Source of the DNA: Polaribacter aestuariivivens
GTDB taxonomy: Bacteria; Bacteroidota; Bacteroidia; Flavobacteriales; Flavobacteriaceae
DNA: 64,000 bases
Direction: 5' to 3'
Assembly (NCBI RefSeq): GCF_005885675.1
Contig: NZ_VANR01000001.1
Span: forward strand, 186,001-250,000
Positions 34,234 through 42,032 of the stretch are shown piece after piece (position 1 is the stretch's first letter; each line of letters begins with the position of its first letter). Below the pieces are notes generated by a model. The model did no database searches, was not told the DNA's origin, and saw only the letters and a program-made list of their open reading frames with translations. The translations under genes were made by a program, and so were the position numbers.

Positions 34234-35195
34234 TTTAGTTCTAATTCACTTACATCAACCCAATTTTTCTTTTGAGTAACAGTTCCTTTATTTAAAATTA
34301 CAAGTCCTGGATTTGCTCTAATCATTGTTTTTAAAGTGGTTTCATCACAAAATAAAAACTCAAAAGGCAAATTATATTTTTTTTGAGCTAATAATAAATC
34401 ATCTGTAAAAGAAGCTGATGCACCATAAACAGTATATCCGTTTTTAATTGCTTTTTCTGCTGCAGCTTTTATTGCAGGAAATCCGTTTTTATCTGCTTTT
34501 GCTAAATTGTAAACAACAACCAACATTACTTTTTCTTTTTCTAGTAAAACAGGAGCCAAATCTTGTTGTGCATCTTCCAACATAAAATCATGTACTGGTG
34601 GAATACTTCCATCTTCAGGATACTTCATTCCTTCTTTTAAATTTTTACCAACAGCATAAGCTCTAAAGTCGATAATTGGTAAATGTGTTAATACATGTTG
34701 TACAATAAATAAGAAAACTCCTAATGATAAAAATGTAATTATTTTTGGAATTTTTCCTTTAAAAATTGGTTTGATATATTCAACTTTTATCAATAATAAA
34801 AGAATTAAAACAATTAGAATTACGTTCTTATAAAAAGTTTCCCAAGGTGTTAATTTTATAGCATCTCCAAAACAACCACAATCTGTTACTTTATTATAAA
34901 AAGCAGAATACCATGTTAAAAACAAGAAAACCAGCGTAAGAATTAACAAACTCCAAACAGTAAATTTAGGCTTGTAGCCAATTAAAATCATAACTCCTAA
35001 AAGAATTTCTGCTACAATTAGCAACACTGCAAATGGCAACGCATAAGGAATTAAAAATTCCATATTTAAAACGCTTTCAGAAAAGTACTCTTGAAACTTG
35101 TATTGAGAACCTATTGGATCTACCAATTTCACAAAGCCCGAAAATATAAATAAGGCACCTACTATTATTCTTGAAATTTGAACTACTACTTTCAT
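34230..35195 (-). CDS. DoxX-like membrane protein (BT_3928 family)
   Basis: A 321-residue protein with a DoxX-like four-helix N-terminal domain (SRIIVGALFIFSGFVKLVDP, then DCGCF at about 111), a further membrane segment near residue 160, and a C-terminal thioredoxin-like part. The CxC near residue 112 is typical of this family. The ATG at 35195 is preferred over the TTG at 35201. It sits between DUF1599 and crcB genes. Function is not established. Confidence 0.85.
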   Translation of the reverse strand: MKVVVQISRIIVGALFIFSGFVKLVDPIGSQYKFQEYFSESVLNMEFLIPYALPFAVLLIVAEILLGVMILIGYKPKFTVWSLLILTLVFLFLTWYSAFYNKVTDCGCFGDAIKLTPWETFYKNVILIVLILLLLIKVEYIKPIFKGKIPKIITFLSLGVFLFIVQHVLTHLPIIDFRAYAVGKNLKEGMKYPEDGSIPPVHDFMLEDAQQDLAPVLLEKEKVMLVVVYNLAKADKNGFPAIKAAAEKAIKNGYTVYGASASFTDDLLLAQKKYNLPFEFLFCDETTLKTMIRANPGLVILNKGTVTQKKNWVDVSELELK

Positions 35196-35219
35196 AATCA
35201 AAATTATATTAAACTTAAA

Positions 35220-35756
35220 TTAAGCACCTAAATGAATCATCGCAAAAACAGCATAGTTAATCATGTCTTGATAATTCGCATCAATTCCTTCAGAAACTAA
35301 GGTTTTTCCTTTATTATCTTCTATCTGTTTTACGCGTAATAATTTTTGTAAAATTAAATCTGTTAAACTAGAAACACGCATATCTCTCCATGCTTCACCA
35401 TAATCATGGTTTTTATTCAGCATTAAATCTTTGGTGATTTTACTGTGTTTATCATACAAAACAGTTGCATCTTCTGTGTTTAAATCCGGGTTTTCTACAA
35501 CACCATTTTCTAACTGAATTAATGCCATAATAGAATAATTGATGATTCCAATAAATTCTGATTTTTCTCCCTCATCAACTTTTCTTACCTCATTTTCTTG
35601 TAATTGACGAATTCTTTGTGCCTTAATAAAAATTTGATCTGTTAAAGATGGTAACCGTAAAATTCGCCACGCAGAACCATAATCAGACATTTTTTTAATG
35701 AATAAACTTCTACATTCATCTATAACTGCATCGTATTGTTTTGAAGTATCTTGCAT
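35220..35756 (-). CDS. DUF1599-domain protein
   Basis: A 178-residue protein with two copies of the DUF1599 unit: KKMSDYGSAWRILRLPSLTDQIFIKAQRIRQL (about 21-52) and MLNKNHDYGEAWRDMRVSSLTDLI (about 113-136). DUF1599 is related to the nucleotide-modification-associated Nmad1 fold; the activity is unknown. First gene of a minus-strand operon with the DoxX-like and crcB genes, 24 nt upstream. Confidence 0.9.
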   Translation of the reverse strand: MQDTSKQYDAVIDECRSLFIKKMSDYGSAWRILRLPSLTDQIFIKAQRIRQLQENEVRKVDEGEKSEFIGIINYSIMALIQLENGVVENPDLNTEDATVLYDKHSKITKDLMLNKNHDYGEAWRDMRVSSLTDLILQKLLRVKQIEDNKGKTLVSEGIDANYQDMINYAVFAMIHLGA

Positions 35757-35844
35757 TTTCTCTTGTTAAAAAGTATTTGCTCAAAAATACTAAATCCTAT
35801 AGGCTTTTCATTTATTTTTACAAAAGAATTTTAAAATCATACTA

Positions 35845-36426
35845 TTGAATAAAATTGTTGTTTTTTGTGGATCAAGTTTAGGTTATAATCCTATTTATAA
35901 AAAAAGTGCTATTAAATTAGGAAACTATTTTGCCGACAATAATATCAGTTTGGTTTTTGGAGGAGGAAAAGTAGGAATGATGGGTGTTTTAGCAGACACA
36001 ATTTTAGAAAAAAAAGGAGAAGTAATTGGTGTAATACCTAATTTATTACACAAAGAGGAAGTAATTCATGTGGGTGTAAAAAACATGACCGTTTGCAAAA
36101 CCATGAGCGAACGCAAAGTAATAATGAGCAAATTAGTAGATGGTTATATTACACTTCCAGGAGGTTTTGGAACATTAGACGAACTTTTTGAAGCCTTAAC
36201 TTTAAACCAATTACAAATTGAACAAAAACCAGTTGGCTTACTAAATGTGAATGGTTTTTTTGATGCTGTTTTGTTGCAATTAGATAAAATGGTAGAAGAA
36301 GGCTATTTAAAACAAGCCAATAGAAATATGCTAATAGTTGGTAACTCAGTGATTGAATTAATGGAAAAAATGGACAATTACAAAGCACCAGAAGTTACAC
36401 ATATAATTAATAAAGTTGTAAATTAA
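35845..36426 (+). CDS. LOG-family nucleotide phosphoribohydrolase
   Basis: A 193-residue member of the LOG (cytokinin riboside 5'-monophosphate phosphoribohydrolase) family, TIGR00730 type. The nucleotide-binding motifs are FCGSSLGYNP, GGGKVGMMG and PGGFGTLDELFEALT. These enzymes release a base from a nucleoside monophosphate; the substrate in this bacterium is not known. Start is a TTG at 35845; no in-frame ATG is available upstream. Its TAA overlaps the folP ATG by one base (TAATG), so folP is translationally coupled. Confidence 0.92.
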   Translation: MNKIVVFCGSSLGYNPIYKKSAIKLGNYFADNNISLVFGGGKVGMMGVLADTILEKKGEVIGVIPNLLHKEEVIHVGVKNMTVCKTMSERKVIMSKLVDGYITLPGGFGTLDELFEALTLNQLQIEQKPVGLLNVNGFFDAVLLQLDKMVEEGYLKQANRNMLIVGNSVIELMEKMDNYKAPEVTHIINKVVN

Positions 36427-37250
36427 TGACTATAAATTGCAAAGGAACTTTAGTGGATTTGTCATCACCAAAAGTGATGGGAATTTTAAATATTACACCA
36501 GATTCTTTTTATGATGGTGGAAAATATAAAAACGAAGCCGAAATTTTAAAGCAGACAGAAAAAATGATTTTAGAAGGTGCCACTTTTATAGATGTTGGTG
36601 CATATTCTTCTAGACCTGGAGCTACTCATATTTCTGAAGAAGAGGAACTCAACAGAATAATACCTGTGATAAATTTATTAGTAAAAAACTTTCCCGAAAT
36701 TATAATTTCTGCTGATACTTTTAGAAGTAAAATTGCCAAAGAAAGTGTAGAAAATGGAGTGGCAATTATAAACGATATTTCTGGCGGAAAAATGGATACA
36801 AATATGTTTAAAACAGTTGCCAAATTGCAAGTTCCTTATATTTTAATGCACATGTTGGGTACTCCACAAAACATGCAAAAAAACCCTATTTATACAGATG
36901 TAACTCAAGAAATTATTTCATTTTTTGCAGAACAAATTTACAAATTACATCAACTAAAACTAAACGATATCATAATAGATGTAGGTTTTGGTTTTGGAAA
37001 AACTGTTGCTCATAATTTTGAAATTTTAAAGAATTTAAACCTTTTTAAAAGTTTAGACGCGCCAATTTTAGCCGGAATTTCACGTAAATCTATGTTATAT
37101 AAAACTTTAGATATTTCTGCACAAGAAGCTTTAAATGCAACCACTTCTGCAAACACAATTGCACTTTTAAATGGCGCAAATATTTTACGCGTACATGATG
37201 TAAAAGAAGCTGTTGAGGCTGTAAAAATTGTAAATCAGATTTCTTTTTAG
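36426..37250 (+). CDS. folP: Dihydropteroate synthase
   Basis: Joins 4-aminobenzoate to dihydropterin pyrophosphate in folate synthesis. The 274-residue protein has the family motifs MGILNITPDSFYDGG, DVGAYSSRPGA, NDISGG, HMLGTPQ, DVGFGFGKT, GISRKSM and RVHDVKEA. It overlaps the LOG gene by one base. Its TAG stop lies exactly at the left end of a dispersed repeat (37249 onward), so the repeat may have been inserted at the end of the gene. In relatives folP and cdaA are usually neighbours; here about 0.9 kb separates them. Confidence 0.96.
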   Translation: MTINCKGTLVDLSSPKVMGILNITPDSFYDGGKYKNEAEILKQTEKMILEGATFIDVGAYSSRPGATHISEEEELNRIIPVINLLVKNFPEIIISADTFRSKIAKESVENGVAIINDISGGKMDTNMFKTVAKLQVPYILMHMLGTPQNMQKNPIYTDVTQEIISFFAEQIYKLHQLKLNDIIIDVGFGFGKTVAHNFEILKNLNLFKSLDAPILAGISRKSMLYKTLDISAQEALNATTSANTIALLNGANILRVHDVKEAVEAVKIVNQISF

Positions 37251-37333
37251 GAGCTATTTCCAGCTTTACACTATATCTTTTTGTAAAAACAAAAAGGATG
37301 TCGCTTCAATCTGGGCTAAACTTGTTTGCCAGC
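37249..37333. repeat. Dispersed foldable repeat, copy 2
   Basis: Matches copy 1 (22744-22900): GGAGCTATTTCCAGCTTT, TATATCTTTTT, then AAAAAGGATGTCGCTTCAATC and GGGCTAAACTTGTTTGCC. Here the arms CTTTTTGT and ACAAAAAG (37277-37296) pair around an AAAA loop. The element starts at the folP stop codon. Confidence 0.75.
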
Positions 37334-37421
37334 TTTCTGCAATCTAAATTTTATGGCATCAATTTTGTTAAATAAATGTTAACGCCAAAAATCTACTTAA
37401 TTAAACTTTAATAATAAATGA

Positions 37422-37446
37422 CTTCTCGACTGCGCTCGAAGAGACA
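37422..37446. repeat. Copy of the GCGCAGTCGA repeat
   Basis: Reads CTTCTCGACTGCGCTCGAAG then AGACA. It is nearly identical to the copy inside the cusA-like gene (61614). It lies 38 nt upstream of the ExbD start and creates an in-frame extension of that ORF, which is why the later ATG is preferred. Confidence 0.75.
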
Positions 37447-37483
37447 TTTAAAATCTAAATTATTAACTTTTAAAACGAAAATT

Positions 37484-38089
37484 ATGAGTAGAAAACAATC
37501 TCCAGAAATTAATGCTGGTTCTATGGCAGACATCGCATTTTTATTATTAATCTTTTTCTTGGTTACTACAACTATGAATATAGATGCAGGAATTGCAAGA
37601 AAAATTCCTCCAAAAGAAGAAATTCCTTTAGACATTTTGGTAAACGAACGAAATGTTTTAGAAGTAAACATTAACAAAAACAACGAAATTTTTGCAGATG
37701 GAAGAACAATTCCATTGAGTGAATTGAAACAAATTGCCATTGATTTTATAGATAATGGTGGTGGATTTGATAGTGACAAACAAAAATGTGATTGGTGTGA
37801 AGGTGCTCAATCAAAAATATCTTCAGATCATCCAACAAAAGCAATTATTTCTATAAAAACAGACAGAATAACAAACTACGAAACCTATATTACAACATTA
37901 GATGTTTTAAATTCTGCTTATACACACTTAAGAAATAAGTTGTCGGTAAAACTATATAAACGTAATTATGAGAGTTTATTAGAAGATTTTAAAAAATCAA
38001 ATAGTAGCGATAAGAATATTCAACATAAAATAAAACTGATTCGTGAAAAATATCCATTATTATTATCTGATGCAGAAATAAATAATTGA
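37484..38089 (+). CDS. ExbD/TolR-family protein without an ExbB partner
   Basis: A 201-residue ExbD/TolR protein with the family N terminus: MSRKQSPEINAGSMADIAFLLLIFFLVTT, where the Asp in the membrane segment carries protons for the ExbB-ExbD motor. The periplasmic part contains CDWCEGAQS, a Cys pair not usual in E. coli ExbD. The ATG at 37484 is chosen because the earlier ORF start (37418) runs through a dispersed repeat. No exbB or tonB gene is near, so it must use a partner elsewhere or act otherwise. Confidence 0.87.
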   Translation: MSRKQSPEINAGSMADIAFLLLIFFLVTTTMNIDAGIARKIPPKEEIPLDILVNERNVLEVNINKNNEIFADGRTIPLSELKQIAIDFIDNGGGFDSDKQKCDWCEGAQSKISSDHPTKAIISIKTDRITNYETYITTLDVLNSAYTHLRNKLSVKLYKRNYESLLEDFKKSNSSDKNIQHKIKLIREKYPLLLSDAEINN

Positions 38090-38143
38090 TTCTCTTATCA
38101 ACAAATTTATTAGTATTTTAGCCTAAAATCAGTTTGTTTTTTT

Positions 38144-38914
38144 ATGTTCGATTTTATTGAATTTTCTTTATTAGATGTATTAGATATTTTGTTGGTAGCA
38201 ACACTACTCTATTATATTTACAAACTTTTAAAAGGAACTGTTGCCATTAATATTGTTATTGGAATTGCGTTTATTTTTCTAATCTGGAAAATTACGCAAG
38301 CTTTAAAAATGGAAATGTTAAGTGGTATTTTAGGCTATTTACTTTCTGGTGGAGTTATTGCACTAATCATAGTTTTTCAACAAGAAATTCGTAAATTTTT
38401 ATTGATGATTGGTACCACAAACTTTACCAACAAACGAAGCTTTTTAAAGCAGCTTAAGTTTTTACAAACCGAAATTAGTTCTGAAATTGATACTGAAACC
38501 ATTTTAGAGGCTTGTAAAAAAATGTCGAAGACTAAAACTGGTGCTTTAATTGTTATTGAAAGAACTAATGCTTTAGATTTTTTAATAAATACTGGTGATA
38601 AAATGAATGCTCAAATAAACGAAGCTATTTTACAAAGTATTTTTTATAAAAATAGTCCATTACACGATGGTGCATTAATTATTAGAGATAACTTTATTGT
38701 AGCTACAAGAGTTGTTTTACCCATTTCTGATAGTACAAAAATTCCTGCAAGATTTGGTTTAAGACACAGAGCAGCAATTGGAGTTTCCGAGAAAACAGAT
38801 GCTGTTTGCTTATTGGTATCTGAAGAAACTGGTGAAATTTCTTTTATAAAAGATGGTGGTTTTGAATTGTATAAAGATTTTGATGATTTAAGCGATAAAT
38901 TGAAGAAAATTTAA
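38144..38914 (+). CDS. cdaA: Diadenylate cyclase CdaA
   Basis: Makes cyclic di-AMP from two ATP. The 256-residue protein has three N-terminal membrane segments (about 10-85) and a DAC domain with the catalytic NSPLHDGALII (DGA about 174) and RFGLRHRAAIG (RHR about 207) motifs. c-di-AMP usually controls osmolyte and potassium uptake or cell-wall state. Here it is preceded by an orphan exbD, not by the usual folP neighbour. Confidence 0.95.
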   Translation: MFDFIEFSLLDVLDILLVATLLYYIYKLLKGTVAINIVIGIAFIFLIWKITQALKMEMLSGILGYLLSGGVIALIIVFQQEIRKFLLMIGTTNFTNKRSFLKQLKFLQTEISSEIDTETILEACKKMSKTKTGALIVIERTNALDFLINTGDKMNAQINEAILQSIFYKNSPLHDGALIIRDNFIVATRVVLPISDSTKIPARFGLRHRAAIGVSEKTDAVCLLVSEETGEISFIKDGGFELYKDFDDLSDKLKKI

Positions 38915-38941
38915 AGGACTATTTCATCTTAAATAAAACTT

Positions 38942-40708
38942 TTAAGAAGCTACATCTAAACTAAATTGTTTATCGTATAAGTTTTTATAGTATCCGTTTT
39001 CTTTTTCTAATAACTCTGTGTGAGTTCCTTCTTCTACAATAAAACCTTTATCCATTACAATAATTTTATCTGCTTGTTTTATAGTAGCTAACCTATGTGC
39101 AATTACTATAGAAGTTCTATCTTTTGTAATAGTTTCTGTAGCATATTGTATCATTTGTTCTGCATGTGTATCTACAGATGAAGTTGCCTCATCTAAAATT
39201 AAAATACTTGGTTTACTTACATAAGCTCTTAAAAAAGCTATTAGTTGTCTTTGACCTGAAGATAACATTGCACCACGTTCTTTTACATTGTAATTATACC
39301 CTCCTGGAAGTGTTAAAATAAAGTCGTGAATTCCTATTTGTTTAGCGGCTTTTTCTACTTCTTCTAATGAAATACTGTCATCTTTTAAAGTGATGTTGTT
39401 TAAGATCGAATCTGAAAATAAAAAAACATCTTGTAAAACAATAGCTACTTGATCTCTTAAACTTTGTAAAGTATATTGGTCTATGGAAGTTTCATCAACA
39501 GAAATTAAACCACTGTCAATTTCATAAAAACGATTTATTAAATTTATTATGGTAGATTTTCCTGCGCCAGTTGCACCAACAATTGCGATGGTTTGTCCGC
39601 TTTTTACATCAAAAGAAATACCTTTTAAAACTTCTTCGTCTTTTATATAACTAAAACGTACATCTTTAAAAGAAATATTTCCTTCTAAATTTCCAGCTGT
39701 AATTGTTCCATTTTTTGTGATAGAACTATCTGTATCTAAAACTTTAAAAACTCTTTCTCCAGATACAATACCCATTTGTAGTTGGTTAAATTTATCGGCA
39801 ATTTGCCTTAATGGTCTGAATAACATTTGTGCCATTTGTACAAAAGCCATTACTGTTCCTGGACCTGGAACTGTACCACCAATTATTTGTTTGCTTCCAA
39901 ACCAAACAATTAGTCCAATTCCTATTGATGATAAAATTTCTGCAATTGGAAAAAAAATTGAAAAATACCAAATTGTTTTTATGTAAGCTTTTTTGTGTTT
40001 TTCGTTAATATCTTTAAAATTTTTGTATTCAATCTTTTCTCTATTAAAAAGTTGCACAATTTTCATTCCTGTAACTCTTTCTTGAACAAAACCATTTAAA
40101 TTTGCAACTTGATTACGAACTTCTTGAAAAGTTGCTTTTATAGCCACTTGAAAAACTTTGGTGGCATAAACCAATATTGGAAGAACTGCAATGGCTACCA
40201 ATGCCAATTTCCAATTTAAAACAAACATTAAAACTGTAACTGCAAACATTTGCAACACATCACTTACAATTGTAAAAACACCACTACTAAAAAAAGCGGC
40301 TATGGTTTCAATATCAGAAACTACTCTTGTAACTAATTTACCTACAGAGTTTGTGTCAAAATAAGACATTCTGAATTGTAAAATATGTCTGAAAGTTTTG
40401 GCTCTTATATCTCTAATAATATGTTGCCCAACCCAGTTTGCGAAATAGATAAAGCTAAAACGCAATAATACTTCTACTAAAAGTATGCCTAACATTAATA
40501 GCACACTGTTTATTAAACCTTGTGTATCTTTATCTACAATATAAAAATCTACTGTTTTCTTTAAAATATATGGATTTAAAAGTGCTACTATTGCTAATAA
40601 TATGGTAGAAATAGATGCTATAAAAAAATTAAGTTTGTATCTTTTTGCGAAACTCATAAGTCTCAAAAAGATTTGCATATCAAAAGCCTTTCCTGTTTTA
40701 TCTGCCAA
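38942..40708 (-). CDS. ABC exporter, fused permease and ATPase (MsbA-like)
   Basis: A 588-residue half-transporter: six-helix membrane domain (about 20-315) and an ATPase domain with Walker A GATGAGKST (about 382), signature LSSGQRQL (about 490), Walker B ILILDEATSS (about 507) and the switch His in IVIAHRLATIK. It should work as a dimer. MsbA-like membership suggests lipid or drug export; the substrate is not clear. It follows truA after 3 nt. Confidence 0.94.
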   Translation of the reverse strand: MADKTGKAFDMQIFLRLMSFAKRYKLNFFIASISTILLAIVALLNPYILKKTVDFYIVDKDTQGLINSVLLMLGILLVEVLLRFSFIYFANWVGQHIIRDIRAKTFRHILQFRMSYFDTNSVGKLVTRVVSDIETIAAFFSSGVFTIVSDVLQMFAVTVLMFVLNWKLALVAIAVLPILVYATKVFQVAIKATFQEVRNQVANLNGFVQERVTGMKIVQLFNREKIEYKNFKDINEKHKKAYIKTIWYFSIFFPIAEILSSIGIGLIVWFGSKQIIGGTVPGPGTVMAFVQMAQMLFRPLRQIADKFNQLQMGIVSGERVFKVLDTDSSITKNGTITAGNLEGNISFKDVRFSYIKDEEVLKGISFDVKSGQTIAIVGATGAGKSTIINLINRFYEIDSGLISVDETSIDQYTLQSLRDQVAIVLQDVFLFSDSILNNITLKDDSISLEEVEKAAKQIGIHDFILTLPGGYNYNVKERGAMLSSGQRQLIAFLRAYVSKPSILILDEATSSVDTHAEQMIQYATETITKDRTSIVIAHRLATIKQADKIIVMDKGFIVEEGTHTELLEKENGYYKNLYDKQFSLDVAS

Positions 40709-40711
40709 AAC

Positions 40712-41437
40712 TTAGTATTTTATTTGTGTTAAAAATAATCCTTTTGCAGGAACTGACAATCCTGCATTGCTTCTATTTTTACTTTCTATAATTGCTCTAA
40801 AATCTTTTTTGGTAATTTTGCCCAAACCAACATCCACCAAAGTTCCAACAATAGCTCTTACCATGTTTCTTAAAAACCTATTTGCTGAAATATGGAAAAC
40901 TAGTAAGTCACCTTCTTGTTTCCAAAAAGCTTCTGAAACATCACAATTAAAGGTATAAACTTCTGTTTTTACTTTAGAAAACGTTTGAAAATCTTCATAT
41001 TCTAACAATATTTTTGCAGCATCATTCATAGCAGCTATGTCGAGTTTTTGTGAATGAATTTGCCAAGAAAAATCTAATAAAAAAGGGTTTCTACCCAACC
41101 AAATTCGATATTCATAGCTTCTGCTAATTGCATCAAATCTTGCATGCTTATCATTATCTACCTTAAAAACTTGATACACTACAATATCGCTTGGTAAAAT
41201 AGAATTTAATTTGTGAACAATATCTCCTTCAATTTCTTTTACAATATCAAAATGTGCAAACATTTGTGAAGCATGTACTCCAGTATCTGTTCTTCCTGCG
41301 CCTACAACTTCTATATTTTTTTGTAAAACAGTACTCAAAGCAAAGTTTAATTTTTCCTGAACAGACATAACGTCTGGTTGAACTTGCCAACCATGATAGT
41401 TTTTTCCGTTGTAAGAAAGTTTTATAAAATATCTCAA
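40712..41437 (-). CDS. truA: tRNA pseudouridine synthase A
   Basis: Makes pseudouridine at positions 38-40 of tRNA anticodon arms. The 241-residue protein has the active-site motif GAGRTDTGVHA (catalytic Asp51), the substrate-binding SYEYRIW segment and the RFLRNMVRAIVGTLVDVG block. It is immediately upstream of the ABC exporter gene. Confidence 0.97.
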   Translation of the reverse strand: MRYFIKLSYNGKNYHGWQVQPDVMSVQEKLNFALSTVLQKNIEVVGAGRTDTGVHASQMFAHFDIVKEIEGDIVHKLNSILPSDIVVYQVFKVDNDKHARFDAISRSYEYRIWLGRNPFLLDFSWQIHSQKLDIAAMNDAAKILLEYEDFQTFSKVKTEVYTFNCDVSEAFWKQEGDLLVFHISANRFLRNMVRAIVGTLVDVGLGKITKKDFRAIIESKNRSNAGLSVPAKGLFLTQIKY

Positions 41438-41489
41438 GAAAATTATTTTTTTGGAGATACCAAAATTACGGAATTTATTTTGTTATCAT

Positions 41490-41497
41490 TACTTTTG
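41490..41497 (+). promoter_or_regulatory. Candidate -7 box (TACTTTTG)
   Basis: TAnnTTTG match 37 nt before the YfcE-like gene, between it and the divergent truA gene. No clear -33 element. Confidence 0.4.
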
Positions 41498-41534
41498 AGT
41501 ATTTAACAGGCGTTAAACTTTTCTTACTTTTTTT

Positions 41535-42032
41535 ATGAAAAAAATATTACTACTTTCTGACACCCATAGTTTTATAGATAATCAAATTTTAAAGTTTGTA
41601 AAACAGGCTGATGAAGTTTGGCATGCTGGAGATATTGGCGACTTAAAAGTAACTGATACTTTAAAAAAACACAAGCCTTTACGTGCTGTTTTTGGAAATA
41701 TTGATGGAAAAGATGCTAGAGCAGAATTTCCTTTAGATTTAAAGTTTGAAGTTGAAAATGTTTCTGTTTGGATGACACATATTGGTGGTTACCCGAATAA
41801 ATACAATCAACGAATTCGAGAAGAAATTAAAACAAATCCACCAAAAATTTTTATTTGTGGTCATTCTCATATTTTAAAAGTACAATATGATAAAAAATTA
41901 AACTTATTGCATTTAAATCCTGGTGCAGCAGGAAATCATGGGTTTCATAAAATTAGAACCATGTTGCGTTTTAAGATTGAAAAAGATGAAATTAAAGATT
42001 TAGAAATTATAGAGTTGGCTGCACGTGGATAA
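41535..42032 (+). CDS. YfcE/MJ0936-type metallophosphoesterase
   Basis: A 165-residue phosphodiesterase of the YfcE family. The metal-binding motifs are intact: LLSDTHS, WHAGDIGD, FGNIDG, MTHIGGYP, CGHSH and NPGAAG. It would hydrolyse phosphodiester or phosphomonoester substrates with Mn or similar metal; the natural substrate is unknown. Its 3' end overlaps the convergent histidine kinase gene by 26 bp. Confidence 0.92.
   Translation: MKKILLLSDTHSFIDNQILKFVKQADEVWHAGDIGDLKVTDTLKKHKPLRAVFGNIDGKDARAEFPLDLKFEVENVSVWMTHIGGYPNKYNQRIREEIKTNPPKIFICGHSHILKVQYDKKLNLLHLNPGAAGNHGFHKIRTMLRFKIEKDEIKDLEIIELAARG

Noticed and set aside
33862..35195. Fluoride riboswitch in front of crcB
   Set aside because: The crcB start overlaps the upstream gene by 4 bp, leaving no leader; I see no crcB-motif-like sequence there or before the operon.
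37418..37483. N-terminal extension of the ExbD ORF
   Set aside because: It is translated through a dispersed repeat and has no family similarity; the family sequence begins at the ATG at 37484.
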